Positions 56,449-64,000 of a stretch of DNA of 64,000 bases are shown in pieces (position 1 is the stretch's first letter; each line of letters begins with the position of its first letter). The notes beneath the pieces were generated by a model, which ran no database searches, was not told the DNA's origin, and saw only the letters and a program-made list of their open reading frames with translations. The DNA is taken from positions 124,001 to 188,000 of the forward strand of contig NZ_QWEH01000003.1 of assembly GCF_003515705.1 (NCBI RefSeq), in the 5' to 3' direction. The stretch is from Oceanobacillus profundus (GTDB taxonomy: Bacteria; Bacillota; Bacilli; Bacillales; Amphibacillaceae). Made by a program: the position numbers and the translations under genes.

Positions 56449-57324
56449 TTAATGAATGTATTCATTACTAACGAGTACTTCATTTAAAATTTCAGTTGGA
56501 ATTATGAATTCAACGGTTCCCATATATCCTGGTGCAACTTCATATTCATCGAAAGAGATAACAAGCTTTCCATCATTATTAATATAAAATTGCTGTTCAG
56601 CTTGTATTGCTTCAAAGAAATCACCGAAGTCTTCCAAGCCAGCATCTTCCACCCAATATATTTTATTAGTATCTGAATTCATTTGTTCACGCATTTGATC
56701 CTTGATATTTTCGCTGATTATCTGAATGTAGCTTTCATCACTGAACAACATTGGTAGCGACAGCAATATTTCATTATTTTTATCTATCGTGTCATATTGA
56801 AGCGTCGTTGAACCTGAACCAGCAATTCTATTAACATACCTCTCTAACACAAAGATCTGCTCATTATCTGTCTTCACTTCGAAGCCACTAGAAATCGCAT
56901 AATGCCCAGTTTCCCCCTCATTAACCTTTTTCATAATAGCTTCAAATTCTTTATAAAGGGTTTTGCCTTCCTCTAAGTAGTCCTCATTTAGACTATCTTC
57001 AAGTTCTTTGTTTTCTAAGTCTGTCACTGCCGGCACTTTAATATCTGCTGATAGAAGCTCATCTTCCTCCTCAAATTGTGTAATTGTGATGACCTTTACA
57101 ACCTCTCCAACAATAGGTACCTCAGATAAAGCCTGGGCCATTGCTGGACTGACATTCACACTCATTGTAAATAGTAAAACAGCTGCTGCAACACCAGCAG
57201 ACCATTTAGCTGTAAGTCTTTTAGTTCTTCGTTTTTTCAGTGTATCTTGCACAACACGATCAAGCTCCTTTGGAATCGCGATTTCATCATACCTTTTCTT
57301 TAAGGATTTAAAATTTCTTCCCAC
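56449..57324 (-). CDS. rsiV: RsiV-like anti-sigma factor
   Basis: 291 residues (B. subtilis RsiV has 285). A basic cytoplasmic part (1-40, with EIAIPKELDRVVQDTLKKR) binds the sigma factor; one membrane helix lies near 42-60 and ends at VSPAMAQALSEVPIVGEVV, where Ala-x-Ala resembles the signal-peptidase site used in lysozyme-induced RsiV cleavage. The extracellular part fits the DUF3298-type lysozyme-binding domain, with FSDESYIQIISENIK and YEVAPGYMGTVEFIIP. GTG start preceded by GAGGAGGTAAAA; it overlaps sigV by 17 bases. Confidence 0.88.
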   Translation of the reverse strand: MGRNFKSLKKRYDEIAIPKELDRVVQDTLKKRRTKRLTAKWSAGVAAAVLLFTMSVNVSPAMAQALSEVPIVGEVVKVITITQFEEEDELLSADIKVPAVTDLENKELEDSLNEDYLEEGKTLYKEFEAIMKKVNEGETGHYAISSGFEVKTDNEQIFVLERYVNRIAGSGSTTLQYDTIDKNNEILLSLPMLFSDESYIQIISENIKDQMREQMNSDTNKIYWVEDAGLEDFGDFFEAIQAEQQFYINNDGKLVISFDEYEVAPGYMGTVEFIIPTEILNEVLVSNEYIH

Positions 57325-57844
57325 GTTTTACCTCCTCCTCAATTGTTGAATCTTCGTCCAGTTCAACTTTCAGTATTTTCAATGCTCTGTATAGCCTTGT
57401 TTTAACCGTATTAACATTTTCCCCTACAATTTTAGCGATTTCTTCTATTTTCATGTCCTCAAAATATCTAAGTATGATTATTGTTTTGTACTTATCTGGA
57501 AGGTGGTCAATCGCCTCTTGTAAATCTAAATGGTGATACTCATCTTCTCTGCCATTTGCTAAAACCTCCATCACAGTATCATCGACTACACTCAGCCTTT
57601 TATGCTTTCGCAAATGATCCAGGGAAGTGTTTACAACTATCTTATAAAACCAACTTTTTAAACCAACTTGATTTTCCAATGTGTTGATGCGAATTAGTGA
57701 TTTATGAATTGCATCCTGTACGATATCAAGCGCATCCTCTTGATTCCCCACATAGCTATAGGCAATCCGATAACAACTCTCCTTATTCTCTATAATAAAC
57801 GCGATTAATTCTTTTTCTAATTTTGATTTTTTAAACAAACCCAT
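57308..57844 (-). CDS. sigV: ECF sigma factor of the SigV type
   Basis: 178 residues. Region 2 has YRIAYSYVGNQEDALDIVQDAIHKSL and NQVGLKSWFYKIVVNTSLDHLRK; region 4 has LPDKYKTIIILRYFEDMKIEEIAKIVGENVNTVKTRLYRALK. It directs RNA polymerase to envelope-stress promoters. The pairing with an RsiV-like protein assigns it to the SigV class. ATG 57844 follows GGAGCTCTTTTAG. An ECF-type promoter lies upstream, suggesting autoregulation. Confidence 0.9.
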   Translation of the reverse strand: MGLFKKSKLEKELIAFIIENKESCYRIAYSYVGNQEDALDIVQDAIHKSLIRINTLENQVGLKSWFYKIVVNTSLDHLRKHKRLSVVDDTVMEVLANGREDEYHHLDLQEAIDHLPDKYKTIIILRYFEDMKIEEIAKIVGENVNTVKTRLYRALKILKVELDEDSTIEEEVKRGKKF

Positions 57845-57889
57845 CTAAAAGAGCTCCTTTTTCGGCGGTTAATAAGCTTATACATACTA

Positions 57890-57916
57890 GACGTTCGAAC
57901 AGCGTAAAAAGTTTGC
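57890..57916 (-). promoter_or_regulatory. Candidate autoregulatory ECF promoter of sigV
   Basis: GCAAAC (57916-57911), 17 bases, CGTC (57893-57890) on the minus strand resembles SigV/SigM-class promoters (AAC motif at -35, CGTC at -10). It lies about 45 bases before sigV. Confidence 0.5.
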
Positions 57917-58070
57917 GCATTTTTAATTTATTTTTTAAAAGGTTATTTTAAGGAATTGTTGTCGTTATATGTATCCCTTTATTGATAAAAGTTCGTAGAG
58001 GCGCAGCAAGTTTGAAATACCAGTTTTAAAAACGAACTAGTTGCTTACGTTTATTAATCTGAAATAACAA

Positions 58071-58104
58071 AAAGAGTGCTTCTTGTAACAGAAATGCCCT
58101 CTTT
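58071..58104 (-). terminator. Second terminator downstream of ureD
   Basis: AAAGAGGGC pairs with GCACTCTTT (one mismatch) on the minus strand, followed by TTGTT. It backs up the terminator at 58152-58174. Between this and sigV (57845-58070) I see no gene, only the ECF-like promoter. Confidence 0.6.
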
Positions 58105-58151
58105 ATCCAATAGTATGAATCTATACTAAAATGTAATGCAATGAAAAAAGC

Positions 58152-58174
58152 CCGACAACCTTTTCGATTGTCGG
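58152..58174 (-). terminator. Terminator of the urease operon
   Basis: CCGACAA (minus strand, 58174-58168) pairs with TTGTCGG (58158-58152) around a nine-base loop, followed by GCTTTTTTC. It lies just beyond the ureD stop. Confidence 0.85.
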
Positions 58175-58180
58175 ACGAGG

Positions 58181-59005
58181 TTAATATTTTCTTAGAAAAC
58201 TCGGCTTCATTTGATACCATTGATTGCTTATTGCGTGATGACAAGCAGTGAAAACACGTTCAATAACCTGTGTAGAATTAGCCAGTAATCTTATAGTAAA
58301 ACCAGGTACATAAAGCTCTGATAAACCTGCTTTTATATCAGCCGTTTCTTCATTAATTGTTTCATATAACAGATCAAGCAGAGCAGAATCTGTCTTTTCC
58401 CCAATCACAATTAACGAGCCTAAATGTGTATAGCCTTCCATAAATCCCAGACCACCAATTTCTTGAGCACCTGGATTTAAGTTAATATGGTCAAAGGCAA
58501 TCAATTCATTATCCATATAAATCTCGTTAATTAACCGTAATTGATCATAGCTGAATTGCTTCCCTTCCGGAGACCATCCAGGTGTCAAAATATCGGAATA
58601 AAGCAATGTTGCACCTTTTTCCATATATACTGTATTTTTCTGAAAGTAACGCGCGTCCTGGTAAGCAATCAGCGGATCTGGCAGATATTCTAAATAACTA
58701 TCTTTTTTCAAATGAAATTCTGTTTCCTGGTATGCTTCTTTACTCGGTGTTTTATACACTTTTGTTGCAGATTGTGTTGTTAGCGTAACCTCGGCACCTT
58801 CATCAAGTGTTACTTTCATACGGTACGTATCGCCATCCAAATAGCCACCACCAGGATTTAGCAAGTAATAACAAGGAAAATTATAATTATTAAGATATAC
58901 AGGGCGCATCACTTTTAATGCACCTTGAAAATAAACCTTTTTAGCTACTGTTCTTCCTTGTCTGTTCTCCAAGTCTAACTCGAGAATCCCAGTCCAATCA
59001 GTCAT
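58181..59005 (-). CDS. ureD: Urease accessory protein UreD (UreH)
   Basis: 274 residues. Family features include [12 protein letters not shown] near the start, [40 protein letters not shown], and [15 protein letters not shown]. UreD scaffolds UreF-UreG on apo-urease during nickel insertion. ATG 59005 is chosen; it overlaps the ureG stop by eight bases. It is the last gene of the operon, followed by two terminators. Confidence 0.95.
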   Translation of the reverse strand: MTDWTGILELDLENRQGRTVAKKVYFQGALKVMRPVYLNNYNFPCYYLLNPGGGYLDGDTYRMKVTLDEGAEVTLTTQSATKVYKTPSKEAYQETEFHLKKDSYLEYLPDPLIAYQDARYFQKNTVYMEKGATLLYSDILTPGWSPEGKQFSYDQLRLINEIYMDNELIAFDHINLNPGAQEIGGLGFMEGYTHLGSLIVIGEKTDSALLDLLYETINEETADIKAGLSELYVPGFTIRLLANSTQVIERVFTACHHAISNQWYQMKPSFLRKY

Positions 59006-59618
59006 GTTGCTCCAATCCCTTAAGCAATGCATGCTTTTTAATCCAATCTATGACCTTATCAAGTCCTTCATTATCCTTCAAATTCGTAAAAATAAATGGC
59101 TTATCACCACGGAAGACCTTCGTATCTGACTCCATAATTTCAAGGTTCGCACCGACAAATGGGGCTAAATCTGTTTTATTAATTATAAACAAATCAGATT
59201 TAATCATCCCTTGTCCACCTTTACGCGGGATTTTTTCCCCTTGTGCCACATCAATAATATAAATCGAAAAGTCAACGAGCTCCGGACTAAATGTAGCAGC
59301 GAGGTTATCACCACCGCTTTCTACGAAAATCAGCTCAACATCCGGATGTTTTTCTTTCAATTCCTCAATTGCAGCGAAGTTCATCGATGCATCTTCGCGA
59401 ATCGCTGTATGCGGGCAACCACCTGTCTCCACTCCAATGATTCGATCATCTGGCAAAATACCATTTGCTACAAGGAACTTCGCATCCTCTTTCGTATAAA
59501 TATCATTCGTAATAACCGCCATGCTAATTTCTCCATCCAATGCACGTGTAAGTTTTTCTACGAGCATCGTTTTTCCTGCACCAACAGGGCCACCTATTCC
59601 AATTCTAATTGGTTCCAT
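58998..59618 (-). CDS. ureG: Urease accessory GTPase UreG
   Basis: 206 residues. P-loop [17 protein letters not shown], the metal-binding [14 protein letters not shown] (Cys-Pro-His), [19 protein letters not shown] and [12 protein letters not shown] are diagnostic. UreG hydrolyses GTP to deliver nickel. ATG 59618 follows AAGGAAGTGTTTGT. Repeat copy D separates it from ureF. Confidence 0.97.
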   Translation of the reverse strand: MEPIRIGIGGPVGAGKTMLVEKLTRALDGEISMAVITNDIYTKEDAKFLVANGILPDDRIIGVETGGCPHTAIREDASMNFAAIEELKEKHPDVELIFVESGGDNLAATFSPELVDFSIYIIDVAQGEKIPRKGGQGMIKSDLFIINKTDLAPFVGANLEIMESDTKVFRGDKPFIFTNLKDNEGLDKVIDWIKKHALLKGLEQHD

Positions 59619-59650
59619 ACAAACACTTCCTTTATAAAATTTCATTAAAG

Positions 59651-59800
59651 AGGATGTTCAAAAAGTCCGGTAAAAATGACAGTTCGAGAACAAAGGACCT
59701 TCGACTAAAAACCTCCACATTCTATGTTGAACATCGAAATCCCAATACGTTGCGACTTAGCCGACCTCGTACCTTTTCTTTCTCCTCTTGAACACACACT
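59651..59800 (+). repeat. Modular intergenic repeat, copy D (ureF-ureG gap)
   Basis: 150 bp. Left end AGGATGTTCAAAAAGTCCGG, inner left block AGAACAAAGGACCTTCGACT as in C, then a deletion to CGTTGCGACTTAGCCGACCT and the right end TCTCCTCTTGAACACACACT. It lies five bases after the ureF stop and 32 bases ahead of ureG, inside the urease operon. Confidence 0.85.
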
Positions 59801-59805
59801 TAAAA

Positions 59806-60492
59806 CTACGACATAAAAATTCGGATATTAACACGTTCATGTTGCATTTGAGCTAATTCCAAGCCTGGTGAAACAATTCCGAAATCAATACTATCAAGTT
59901 TCATTACATTAGCCGTTGCAACACTAAGCTCTTGCTGAAATTCGTGGATTATCTGCTGTCCTGTCGTTTGCCCTAAGGGAATCGCACGTACAGCATTTTG
60001 AACGAGCGCTGCAATGGTTGAATATAAGTAATATCGAATGGTCATTTCCTTATCAACTTGCAAATAATGACCAACGATTGTAAACGCAAGCGCGGAGTGA
60101 CCAAATGAACGCTTTTCTTTAATGCGTTGTCGATATTGTGATGTAATTGGAATTTTATATAATGCCTCTACGATAGTTATCATCTGTTCTCCCATTCGCT
60201 GTGTACCTACCCGTGATTCACGCGCAAGATTTTGAACAGTTAAAAGCCGGTCCAGTTCCCATACCTTGTCCAACTCGTCTTCAACTAGTGCCTCATATGC
60301 AAGCTTCGAGGCTAAGCCATCTGAATAGACGAGCTGTTCATGTAAATACACTTTTAGCCATTTGGAGAAGGACTCTTTGTCAAAAATTAGGTTTTCTTGG
60401 ATATATGTTTCCATTCCAAACGAGTGACTGAAAGAACCCGTAGGAAAATTTGAATCGCATAGCTGAAATAAAGCCAATGCACGATCAATCAT
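59806..60492 (-). CDS. ureF: Urease accessory protein UreF
   Basis: 228 residues, helical, with [24 protein letters not shown] near the start and the C-terminal [18 protein letters not shown], both typical of UreF. It controls UreG GTPase activity in the maturation complex. It overlaps ureE by eight bases. Confidence 0.95.
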   Translation of the reverse strand: MIDRALALFQLCDSNFPTGSFSHSFGMETYIQENLIFDKESFSKWLKVYLHEQLVYSDGLASKLAYEALVEDELDKVWELDRLLTVQNLARESRVGTQRMGEQMITIVEALYKIPITSQYRQRIKEKRSFGHSALAFTIVGHYLQVDKEMTIRYYLYSTIAALVQNAVRAIPLGQTTGQQIIHEFQQELSVATANVMKLDSIDFGIVSPGLELAQMQHERVNIRIFMS

Positions 60493-60940
60493 GGCTATGT
60501 CCTATATGTCGGAACGCTTGGTTCACTTTACGATCCTCTCTTTTGAAAGGAATGCCAAGTTCTTGCAATAGTTCCTCTACTAAGTAATCGTATTGAACAA
60601 GCATGTCATCCTTCTCAAACTGGGCTGGGAGATGACGATTTCCAAGCTGGTGAGCGATTGTTCCCATTTCATGCATACTTCTTGGACTAATAACCAACAA
60701 ATCGTCTGACAGCACATCAATAATTATCATATTTTTTTCATCCATGTATAGTACATCACCAGCTACTAAATCACGTGGCTCCCTTAGACGAATTCCAATT
60801 TCTTTCCCATGATCTGTTTCGACTCGTTGAATCCGCTTGACTAGGTGAGCACTTTCAAGATAAACCTTTTCTTTATGTCGCTTACTAATTTCTTCTTGAT
60901 TCATTTCGTTTATATTTCCAACTATTTTTTCGATTATCAA
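60485..60940 (-). CDS. ureE: Urease accessory nickel chaperone UreE
   Basis: 151 residues with a peptide-binding N-domain and a metal-binding C-domain ([27 protein letters not shown], where His96-type nickel ligand lies in AHQLGNRH). The C-terminus has a short His-containing tail (RHIGHSHD) rather than a long His stretch. It supplies nickel to UreG. Confidence 0.94.
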   Translation of the reverse strand: MIIEKIVGNINEMNQEEISKRHKEKVYLESAHLVKRIQRVETDHGKEIGIRLREPRDLVAGDVLYMDEKNMIIIDVLSDDLLVISPRSMHEMGTIAHQLGNRHLPAQFEKDDMLVQYDYLVEELLQELGIPFKREDRKVNQAFRHIGHSHD

Positions 60941-60950
60941 TCATTTCACC

Positions 60951-62663
60951 TCAAAATAAGAAATACCGTTGACCCATTGGTACCGTGTCAACAGGATCAC
61001 ATGTAATTATTTCACCATTTATTCGTACTTCATACGTTTGTGGATCAACATCAATTTCTGGCGTTTCTGTGTTTAGCTTCATATCCTTCTTTGTAAGCTG
61101 ACGAATCCCACGTACCGGTTTTACCATTTTTTCCAGTCCAAGTTTTTCTTGAATGTTATCGTCATAAGCAGCTTGTGATACAAAAGTAAACGAACTTTTT
61201 GCCAGTGCTTTTCCAGTTGTAGCATACATCGGTCGATAAATCATTGGTTGCGGGGTTGGAATTGTTGCATTGGCATCCCCCATCAAACTTTGTACAGCAA
61301 GACCATTTTTTAGAATCATCTCTGGTTTTACCCCAAAAAAGCGCGGTTCCCATAATACAAGGTCGGCTGACTTTCCTACTTCAATCGAACCGACATATTC
61401 AGAAATTCCATGTGTAATTGCAGGGTTAATGGTATATTTGGCGATATACCGTTTAGCACGATTATTATCCGCATATTTGCTATCGCCTTTCATTGTCCCC
61501 ATTTGCATCTTCATTTTATCAGCAGTTTGCCATGTTCTAAGGACAACTTCACCAATACGTCCCATCGCCTGTGCATCGGAGCTCATCATGCTGAACACAC
61601 CCATATCCTGTAAGATATCCTCTGCTGCAATCGTTTCTCTGCGAATGCGTGAATCAGCAAATGCTATATCCTCTGGAACAGATGGATTCAAGTGATGACA
61701 AACCATTAGCATATCAAGGTGTTCGTCAATTGTATTGACTGTATATGGCATCGTTGGATTCGTCGATGATGGAAGCACATTTAACATACCGGCAGATTTA
61801 ATTAAATCTGGTGCATGCCCGCCACCAGCACCCTCTGTATGGTACATATGAATTACACGATTTTTAATTGCTCTCATCGTATCTTCAAAAAAACCTGCCT
61901 CATTCAATGTATCTGCATGAAGGGCAACTTGAACGTCAAATTCGTCAGCTACCTTTAATGAATGATCTAATGCAGATGGTGTTGCTCCCCAATCTTCATG
62001 TACCTTCAAACCTATTGCTCCCGCACGGATCTGCTCTTCAAGCGGGCCGGCTGTTGCAGCGTGACCTTTACCTGTTAAACCGATATTTATCGGAAGTCCC
62101 TCAATAGCTTGAAGCATTCGATGCATGTTCCATTCGCCCGGCGTTACCGTAGTCGCTCGCGAACCTGCACCAGGTCCGGTTCCTCCACCAATTAAAGTTG
62201 TTAATCCAGCTGTAAGTGCAACATCTACTTGCGCAGGGTTAATAAAGTGAACATGTGTATCGATTCCACCTGCCGTCAGAATTTTACCCTCACCTGCAAT
62301 TACCTCTGTTGCAGCTCCGATAACAATATCTACATTGTCCATAACAAGCGGATTTCCACTTTTTCCAATGGCAAAAATCAATCCATCTCGCAATGCAACA
62401 TCTGCTTTATAAATCCCTGTATAATCGAGCACAATCACGTTCGTAATTACGGTATCTGGAACTCCTTCTTCACGAGTAGCTAGTGGATGCTGTCCCATTC
62501 CGTCTCGGATGACCTTGCCACCTCCGAACACTACTTCTTCACCATAGGTCGTATAATCTTTTTCGATTTGTATGAATAAGTCTGTATCCGCTAACCGAAC
62601 CGAGTCTCCAGTTGTCGGTCCATACATTTGTGAATATTGCTCTCTGGACATCTTAAAACTCAT
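60951..62663 (-). CDS. ureC: Urease alpha subunit UreC
   Basis: 570 residues, full length. Active-site elements are visible: metal ligands in [12 protein letters not shown], the carbamylated Lys in [15 protein letters not shown], His ligands in [10 protein letters not shown] and [13 protein letters not shown], and the mobile-flap Cys-His in [10 protein letters not shown]. It hydrolyses urea to ammonia and carbamate in the cytoplasm. The start overlaps ureB by four bases (ATGA). Confidence 0.99.
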   Translation of the reverse strand: MSFKMSREQYSQMYGPTTGDSVRLADTDLFIQIEKDYTTYGEEVVFGGGKVIRDGMGQHPLATREEGVPDTVITNVIVLDYTGIYKADVALRDGLIFAIGKSGNPLVMDNVDIVIGAATEVIAGEGKILTAGGIDTHVHFINPAQVDVALTAGLTTLIGGGTGPGAGSRATTVTPGEWNMHRMLQAIEGLPINIGLTGKGHAATAGPLEEQIRAGAIGLKVHEDWGATPSALDHSLKVADEFDVQVALHADTLNEAGFFEDTMRAIKNRVIHMYHTEGAGGGHAPDLIKSAGMLNVLPSSTNPTMPYTVNTIDEHLDMLMVCHHLNPSVPEDIAFADSRIRRETIAAEDILQDMGVFSMMSSDAQAMGRIGEVVLRTWQTADKMKMQMGTMKGDSKYADNNRAKRYIAKYTINPAITHGISEYVGSIEVGKSADLVLWEPRFFGVKPEMILKNGLAVQSLMGDANATIPTPQPMIYRPMYATTGKALAKSSFTFVSQAAYDDNIQEKLGLEKMVKPVRGIRQLTKKDMKLNTETPEIDVDPQTYEVRINGEIITCDPVDTVPMGQRYFLF

Positions 62664-62983
62664 TTTGAATCCCTACCTTCTAATGGCCCATCAACTTTAT
62701 TTGTGAATCCATATACAACGCGCGCACCTGCATAATCAATTAGTTCGATCTCTTTTTCATCACCAGGTTCAAAACGAACTGCTGCACCCGCAGGTACATT
62801 TAATCGTTTTCCATATGCCTCCTCACGATTGAATATCAACGCTTCATTTACTTCATAAAAATGATAATGTGAGCCAACTTGTACTGGTCGATCGCCAGTA
62901 TTGATTACAGTAACTTTCGAGCTTATTTTATTTTGATTACAGATGATCTCTTCATCTTTTAAAATCAATTCACCAGGTATCAT
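62660..62983 (-). CDS. ureB: Urease beta subunit UreB
   Basis: 107 residues, opening [13 protein letters not shown], with [24 protein letters not shown] and [18 protein letters not shown], family-diagnostic. It is a separate small subunit, the usual bacterial arrangement. GGAGTGACAAA precedes the ATG. Confidence 0.98.
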   Translation of the reverse strand: MIPGELILKDEEIICNQNKISSKVTVINTGDRPVQVGSHYHFYEVNEALIFNREEAYGKRLNVPAGAAVRFEPGDEKEIELIDYAGARVVYGFTNKVDGPLEGRDSK

Positions 62984-62996
62984 TTTGTCACTCCTT

Positions 62997-63299
62997 TTAA
63001 CGTATCGGATGATGAACCGTTACTAATTTTGTACCATCAGGAAAGGTAGCTTCAACTTGAATATCATCAATCATCTCCGGTATACCTTCCATTACATCTT
63101 CGCGCGTTAAAATCGTTGCTCCGAATTCCATTAACTCAGCAACCGTTTTACCATCACGCGCACCCTCTAACAGCTCATATGTAATCAATGCCATTGCTTC
63201 AGGGTGATTCAGTTTCAGACCTCGATCTTTTCTGCGTCTTGCCAGATCAGCTGCTACTACAATTAAGAGCTTGTCCATTTCACGCGGTAATAATTGCAT
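62997..63299 (-). CDS. ureA: Urease gamma subunit UreA
   Basis: 100 residues, opening [39 protein letters not shown], with [18 protein letters not shown] at the end, diagnostic of UreA. It is the first gene of ureABCEFGD. AAAAGGAGGAAATGAATAG precedes the ATG. I could not define its promoter; no nickel transporter is seen in the window. Confidence 0.98.
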   Translation of the reverse strand: MQLLPREMDKLLIVVAADLARRRKDRGLKLNHPEAMALITYELLEGARDGKTVAELMEFGATILTREDVMEGIPEMIDDIQVEATFPDGTKLVTVHHPIR

Positions 63300-63387
63300 C
63301 TATTCATTTCCTCCTTTTACTATCATTGTGCTATAACCAGTTTTCCCACCTCTTCAAAATCCAAAACAAATACTAAATTTTAAAAAT

Positions 63388-63519
63388 ATGTTTGTATTAT
63401 TATTGGGAACCTTCACACTGTTTAATACCTATAAATTAAATTATTTAACAGAGTTAAAAGGCATACCGTTTACAGAAGTAGATGTAAGAAATCTTGGTTC
63501 ACAAAGAACCATCTTTTAA
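63388..63519 (+). pseudogene. Possible glutaredoxin-like gene remnant
   Basis: A 43-codon plus-strand frame whose second half reads LNYLTELKGIPFTEVDVRNL, which resembles the helix-strand segment after the active site in glutaredoxin/NrdH-like proteins (xxLxExGIPFTEVDVR). The Cys-x-x-Cys motif expected about 15 residues earlier is missing, the frame stops early, and no ribosome site is visible. A GGTTC/GAACC dyad follows at the end. It could be a decayed fragment or chance. Confidence 0.35.
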
Positions 63520-64000
63520 TCATATTGGCCCCTTCAAAGACAGTAGATTTTTTTCGTATTTAAATTAATCGTTATTGATCATACTTGAAACTATGTGAAA
63601 ACAATCACAAATAAGCGATTCCATAGGAGAACCACGTAGTACGCTGTATTTAATTTTTAATGGTTTATAAAAGTTTGTCATACATGTCGCTCATTTTCAG
63701 TTAGGGACTGATGAAGACGGTGGATCTTCTGAACAACGAAAAGAGAGGTTTGTCTACTTCGTCTGTTAGTAGATTAACTAAAGACAAAATAGTTTGAGAG
63801 TGTAAATAAATCTTTAATCAATATATGATTAATTCAATACTATATCTATGATACAGATTTTTGGCGAGAAATCAAGCTTTTCGTTTACAAAAAACGATAT
63901 TCTTTGATGTTGAACATTTCTCTTTAGTAAAACTGCAGAAATTTGAGCAGCATCAGGAGCACAATTTAAAATCCTTAATCGTGATACGTTTTATCGTTTC
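63520..64000. other. Gene-free end of the window
   Basis: About 480 AT-rich bases in which I find no supported gene. A TTGGCCCCTTCAAAGACAGT stretch at about 63525 has the look of an insertion-sequence end but no transposase frame follows. A short frame with an HTH-like GLSTSSVSRLTKD segment (from 63711) and a plus-strand frame open to the window edge (from about 63854) lack ribosome sites. Confidence 0.4.

Noticed and set aside
58026-58244. 72-codon minus-strand frame over the ureD end and its terminators
   Set aside because: It overlaps the ureD 3' end and two terminator hairpins and has no ribosome site.
63711-63797. 28-codon plus-strand frame with an HTH-like GLSTSSVSRLTKD segment, and an IS-end-like TGGCCCCTTCAAAGACAG nearby
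   Set aside because: Too short, no ribosome site, and no second inverted end or transposase domain, so an insertion-sequence relic cannot be supported.
1-64000. CRISPR arrays, tRNA or rRNA genes, prophage
   Set aside because: No regularly spaced direct repeats, no cloverleaf or rRNA-like stretches, and no phage structural genes were found on reading both strands.

Overview
The window looks like chromosome of a low-GC (roughly 36-38%) Gram-positive, endospore-former-type member of the Bacillaceae, probably from the Oceanobacillus/Virgibacillus side of the family. The evidence is the gene order, which follows the Bacillus subtilis ylo-ylq-fla region almost gene for gene, together with strong AGGAGG-type ribosome binding sites, frequent TTG/GTG starts, and family members such as CodY, FapR, YlqD, YlxM, SwrD and SigV/RsiV. 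Genus assignment is inference. Nearly everything is transcribed on the minus strand; the clear exceptions are a DUF1128-type gene (44786-45007) and an NCS2 purine-type permease (53508-54764). I see no rRNA, tRNA, CRISPR array, intact insertion sequence or prophage.

Layout, in transcription order from high to low coordinates. (1) 63299-58181: a complete urease operon ureA-B-C-E-F-G-D, ended by two terminators. (2) 57844-55531: an ECF sigma factor/anti-sigma pair of the SigV-RsiV lysozyme-response type, followed by a membrane-anchored polysaccharide deacetylase. (3) 55287-53508: a small protein made of two internal repeats and the oppositely oriented permease. (4) 53310-45842: sdaAB-sdaAA, recG, then the FapR fatty-acid/phospholipid operon fapR-plsX-fabD-fabG-acpP with a recognisable FapR operator. 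(5) 45741-34642: rnc, smc-ftsY, ylxM-ffh-rpsP-khpA-ylqD-rimM-trmD-rplS, covering RNA processing, chromosome condensation, protein targeting and ribosome biogenesis. (6) 34497-26535: signal peptidase, rbgA, rnhB, a FliK-like/FlhB-like pair (ylqG-ylqH), an endolysin-like M23 peptidase, sucCD. (7) 26439-18621: dprA, topA, a small unknown gene where trmFO usually sits, then xerC-hslV-hslU-codY. (8) 18165-1: the fla/che operon from flgB to flhA, which runs off the window. It encodes rod, MS-ring, switch, export apparatus, hook and hook-length control in the classical order.

The main non-coding signal is a dispersed family of modular repeats with inverted-repeat ends (five copies, 34 to 266 bp, plus one possible relic). 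They lie in gaps between genes, always a few tens of bases upstream of a start codon and several times inside an apparent operon. A second, unrelated GC-shifted non-coding block sits between rpsP and ffh. Promoter-quality matches are unusually clear: stacked sigma-A promoters ahead of xerC, single good ones ahead of topA, sucC, rpsP, rplS and fapR, and a symmetric promoter pair between sdaAB and the permease. Most of the window is ordinary conserved core genome. The points most worth testing are the repeat family, the SigV-RsiV-deacetylase module, the endolysin-like gene behind a leader with a terminator-like hairpin, the altered G4 motif of RbgA, and the gene insertions and losses that break conserved synteny.
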